Of a stretch of DNA of 64,000 nt, positions 61,687 through 64,000 are shown in pieces (position 1 is the first letter of the stretch; every line of letters begins with the position of its first letter). This DNA is from a bacterium (lineage in GTDB: Bacteria > Bdellovibrionota_B > Oligoflexia > Silvanigrellales > Silvanigrellaceae). The notes below the pieces were generated by a model that saw only the letters and a program-made list of their open reading frames with translations, did not search any database and was not told the DNA's origin. The stretch is taken from contig RGDM01000011.1 of the NCBI GenBank assembly GCA_009918675.1, forward strand, positions 20,407 to 84,406. Direction: 5' to 3'. A program made the translations under genes and the position numbers.

Positions 61687-62991
61687 TCACGGTTCCTGTG
61701 GTTTAGAAGCTGGCCATTCAACGGCAGGACCAACGGTTTGCCCGCCAACACGCGCTTCCATTTTTTTCAAAAGCGTTTCCAGGAACTTTAATTTTCGTTC
61801 GCGCTCTGCATGTGCTGCTGTCTGTGCCGCATTTGCTAGCTTGCTCGCGGCAGCCGGCGCTCCATAACGTTCGGCTGCAGATTTACGCGCTTCTTCCTGC
61901 AGAGCGAGCAATCGGTTTTGCAGAGAAGTTTGGCTTGGATTGTCCTTCAGCAGGCGTTCGTAAATGGCAATGGCGCGTTCGAAATGTCCTTGGCTTGCAT
62001 AAATATCTGCGAGGGTTGTGCTTTCCAGACTATAGGCTTGTTGAAGCGCGCGTTTGCGTGAAAAAGCCTCTGGAGAGGTGATGAGTTTAAAAGAGCGCAG
62101 TTGCAGATAGCGATCCAGGTCGCCGCGGACATTTGCCAAACTCGTTCCGGCCGAAAAAGCAGGAGGGAGGAGTTGCTCATTGATCCAGGGAGGAAGGTCG
62201 GAAAAGACTCCGGAATTGTCGAGGAGTGCTGGTTGAACACTGACTCCACCGCGCCCAAAATTTAGAGTTCCATCGGCGCCTGGGAGTTGTGGTTCATTGA
62301 CTGGAATCGTTGGTTCAACAGCTGGCCGTGCGTTTGGAACCTGCCATTCTGGTGCAGATGCCGCGGGTTGCGAAAACGTTGTGGGCAATGAGGATTGAGT
62401 TGTTGAATTGAAGCTTTGCTCGCTCGCGTTGGTGTGCTCCGCACGGGCAACGATTTGGGTTGCCTCATCTGCAAAAGGGTTTGCACCTTCAGGTGGGTTC
62501 ACCCCAATCCGACGCAAATCAGCAAGAACCATATTGCGTGCAGATGCGAAGTCTCCCAGGTCGACATATTCTTTTGCAGCTCGCGTGAAATCGTCCATTG
62601 GAGTGAGCGCTCGAAGAACTTCGACAGCCTGCAGGGATCTGCTGTTGTCATTATTCAAAAGCGCAAGTTTAAGTTGAAGGCGCTGTGCCATTAAGTTTTC
62701 GATTGAATGCTGTAAGGCGGTTTCTATTTCACGCTGTGATTCATTGAACATTCCGCGTGTGTAATAGTCTCGGCCCAATGCAACCCGGGCTGCCATGTAA
62801 GTTGGAATGCGTTTTACGGTGTCTTCGAGAAGAACAATTGACTCGTCGAGATATCCACGTTTGCGAAGAATATCCGAACAGGCCACTGAAGTTGTTGCCT
62901 TGGGATCTTTTTCAAATTGTTCAATGAGCTCCTTCTCCTGAGGAGTGAGTCCACTGAGTTGAGTCCAGAGGGATTTGAAATTGAGTGCCAT
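61687..62991 (-). CDS. TPR-repeat protein upstream of aroQ
   Basis: A 434-residue soluble protein, no signal peptide. TPR-like helices occur at the N-terminus (SVACSDILRKRGYLDESIVLL, YMAARVALGRDYYTRGMFNE) and again at about 325-375 (LADIYASQGHFERAIAIYERL). Between them is a low-complexity Ala/Pro/Gln/Ser region. The C-terminus is a coiled coil (ERERKLKFLETLLKKM). ATG 62991 has AAGGA 10 bases upstream; GTG 63012 is an alternative. Coupled to aroQ-manA-GTPase; a scaffold for the MglA-like GTPase is possible but only inferred. Confidence 0.65.
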   Translation of the reverse strand: MALNFKSLWTQLSGLTPQEKELIEQFEKDPKATTSVACSDILRKRGYLDESIVLLEDTVKRIPTYMAARVALGRDYYTRGMFNESQREIETALQHSIENLMAQRLQLKLALLNNDNSRSLQAVEVLRALTPMDDFTRAAKEYVDLGDFASARNMVLADLRRIGVNPPEGANPFADEATQIVARAEHTNASEQSFNSTTQSSLPTTFSQPAASAPEWQVPNARPAVEPTIPVNEPQLPGADGTLNFGRGGVSVQPALLDNSGVFSDLPPWINEQLLPPAFSAGTSLANVRGDLDRYLQLRSFKLITSPEAFSRKRALQQAYSLESTTLADIYASQGHFERAIAIYERLLKDNPSQTSLQNRLLALQEEARKSAAERYGAPAAASKLANAAQTAAHAERERKLKFLETLLKKMEARVGGQTVGPAVEWPASKPQEP

Positions 62992-63130
62992 GCCTTCAGT
63001 TTCCTTTGTCACGCAGGGGCCGGGCGCGGATTTGCTGAGAGGATATCAGAAACTTCGAGTTTATTGAAAATAGCTGCACGTGCCATAGCACAAACGGTGA
63101 CAGGTGACTTTGGCAAAATAGAGGGACGGG

Positions 63131-63742
63131 TTATTTGGTTGTCGGCGTGGTGACAATCTGATCCGGCTGAACGGGGTGTTCGAGTGTGACCTTCACTGTT
63201 TTGCTGAGCAGTGGGCCGCTCTCTGCATAAAAGACTCCGCCAATCGTCTTCTTAGCCGCCGGGCAAACCCACTTCAAACGAAAGATAGCAACTCCGCAGG
63301 CGTCGGTTGCAACATCATCAACTTTGTCCGCGTTGTTGGCATCGTCTTTGTATGGATTTTGATAAAATCCCGGTTGGCTCAGGTCTTTCCCCAGCGGGGT
63401 TGTTCCTGTAAAACGTCCATTCACGGCAAGCGCAGGCTTGGTGTAACCCTGGCCGTCAACAATAACTGAGGTGAATACGACCTCGCCGGAAGGTGGAGTT
63501 TCGCCGTCTTTGTAATCGCATTTCAAGTCAACCACTTCTGGGCTGATACGTAATTCCCATTTTTTGCCATCTGTATCGGCCACTGCAGCAACATATTTGG
63601 GATCTTTAAATGACTTACAGCGGCCTGTTCCTGTTTCAACAGTCGAGCAGCTTTGCGCAGAAAACAACGCCAACAGGCAGCTTGTAGCTAATCCAATAAG
63701 ATGTTTGTCTCTCTTGTTTAGAGCTACTTTTTGGAAATTCAC
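63131..63742 (-). CDS. Hypothetical lipoprotein
   Basis: A 203-residue exported protein, lipobox AQSC (Cys32) after LIGLATSCLLALFSAQ. The mature part looks like an immunoglobulin-like beta fold (KWELRISPEVVDLKCDYKDG, GEVVFTSVIVDGQGYTKPAL, FRLKWVCPAAKKTIGGVFY) and has four more cysteines that could form two disulfides in the periplasm. It starts inside the stop of the Gly-rich gene (ATGA overlap at 63739-63742). Function is not recognised. Confidence 0.6.
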   Translation of the reverse strand: MNFQKVALNKRDKHLIGLATSCLLALFSAQSCSTVETGTGRCKSFKDPKYVAAVADTDGKKWELRISPEVVDLKCDYKDGETPPSGEVVFTSVIVDGQGYTKPALAVNGRFTGTTPLGKDLSQPGFYQNPYKDDANNADKVDDVATDACGVAIFRLKWVCPAAKKTIGGVFYAESGPLLSKTVKVTLEHPVQPDQIVTTPTTK

Positions 63743-64000
63743 AGATCACCTCCATTGAGATTGTTAAGGTTGTCTGTGCCAGCCGCTTTTCCGTTGCCGC
63801 CTGAGCCGCCCCCACCATTGCCGCCATTGAGGTTGTTAAAGTTGCCTTCGCCTCCCTTAGGTCCAGGTGAGTTTCCTGTTTCAGAATTGCCGCCCCCACC
63901 TCCTCCAAGGTCATCACCGGCGTTTAGATTATCAGCTGCATTGCCTGCGCCAGTGTTGGATTTTGCCGTCTTCGTTCCGGCAGTGCTGGGGTCGGCCAAA
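63739..64000 (-). CDS. Glycine/asparagine-rich protein, 5' end outside window
   Basis: The last 87 codons of a gene that continues past the window edge; the TTG at 63999 is probably internal. The sequence is low-complexity, dominated by Gly and Asn with NNLNGG twice and GGGGGG once, and has no Cys or aromatic residues except one Phe. It shares an ATGA overlap with the lipoprotein gene, so the two are probably linked. Low complexity prevents a family call. Confidence 0.45.
   Translation of the reverse strand, partial: LADPSTAGTKTAKSNTGAGNAADNLNAGDDLGGGGGGNSETGNSPGPKGGEGNFNNLNGGNGGGGSGGNGKAAGTDNLNNLNGGDL

Noticed and set aside
61686..61751. Longer aroQ start
   Set aside because: Overlaps the TPR gene; the family starts at MIKILLVHGPN.
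63636..63917. Minus-strand 93-codon frame overlapping the Gly-rich and lipoprotein genes
   Set aside because: It is in another frame of two better genes and has no ribosome site; codon use is poor.
1..64000. CRISPR arrays, insertion sequences, prophage or conjugation genes
   Set aside because: No spaced direct repeats, transposase motifs, integrase or phage structural genes were seen.

Overview
The window looks like chromosomal core sequence from a free-living, diderm (Gram-negative) bacterium of moderate G+C. It encodes type II secretion assembly proteins, outer-membrane barrel candidates, several lipoproteins with clear lipoboxes, a Yej-type peptide importer, a cyclophilin with a signal peptide and two exported trypsin-fold proteases. 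Membrane-anchored RNase Y, a PilM-like GspL with GspM/GspN, large NAD-dependent glutamate dehydrogenase, an iron-sulfur bacterial cryptochrome/photolyase and an MglA-like GTPase occur together. That mix fits the former deltaproteobacteria, most likely Bdellovibrionota/Oligoflexia. The placement is inference from gene content; no rRNA is present to confirm it. I see no tRNA, rRNA, CRISPR array, insertion sequence or prophage, and no gene-free stretch over 300 bases.

Layout. 1-8 kb: RNase Y (cut by the window edge), inositol monophosphatase, class II aldolase, a Nudix hydrolase, a HAD phosphatase and a 937-residue TPR protein. 8-14 kb: a proline-rich tail-anchored protein diverges from gspL-gspM-gspN, which is followed by a secreted serine protease that could be a type II substrate. 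14-26.7 kb is a long minus-strand block: outer-membrane protein, TPR lipoprotein and nitrilase; a three-gene set built around a glycosyltransferase-TPR fusion; glutamate dehydrogenase, AI-2E family permease and UbiD-type decarboxylase; and a KGG-repeat stress protein. 26.9-34 kb: FeS photolyase, two overlapping small genes, an exported endonuclease/phosphatase, an OB-fold-like lipoprotein behind hsp20, and fabD-map.

34-45 kb: Nudix, thrS, periplasmic cyclophilin, a lipoprotein, the fadI-fadJ beta-oxidation pair, yebC, an NfeD/SPFH membrane pair and a second exported protease with an unusual C-terminal domain. 45-64 kb: yejA-yejB-yejE without the ATPase, a conserved unknown gene coupled to fumarylacetoacetase, a diheme cytochrome lipoprotein coupled to an outer-membrane protein, aspS, tldD-tldE, hemW, and a minus-strand run of lipoprotein, TPR protein, aroQ, manA and a divergent MglA-like GTPase.

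No single obvious new system stands out. The best leads are the strand-mismatched terminator upstream of the KGG gene (possible small RNA), the overlapping zinc-ribbon genes at 28.5-28.9 kb, RNase Y with a degenerate KH loop, the MglA-like GTPase with altered G motifs, the glycosyltransferase-TPR trio and several dyad-symmetric leaders.
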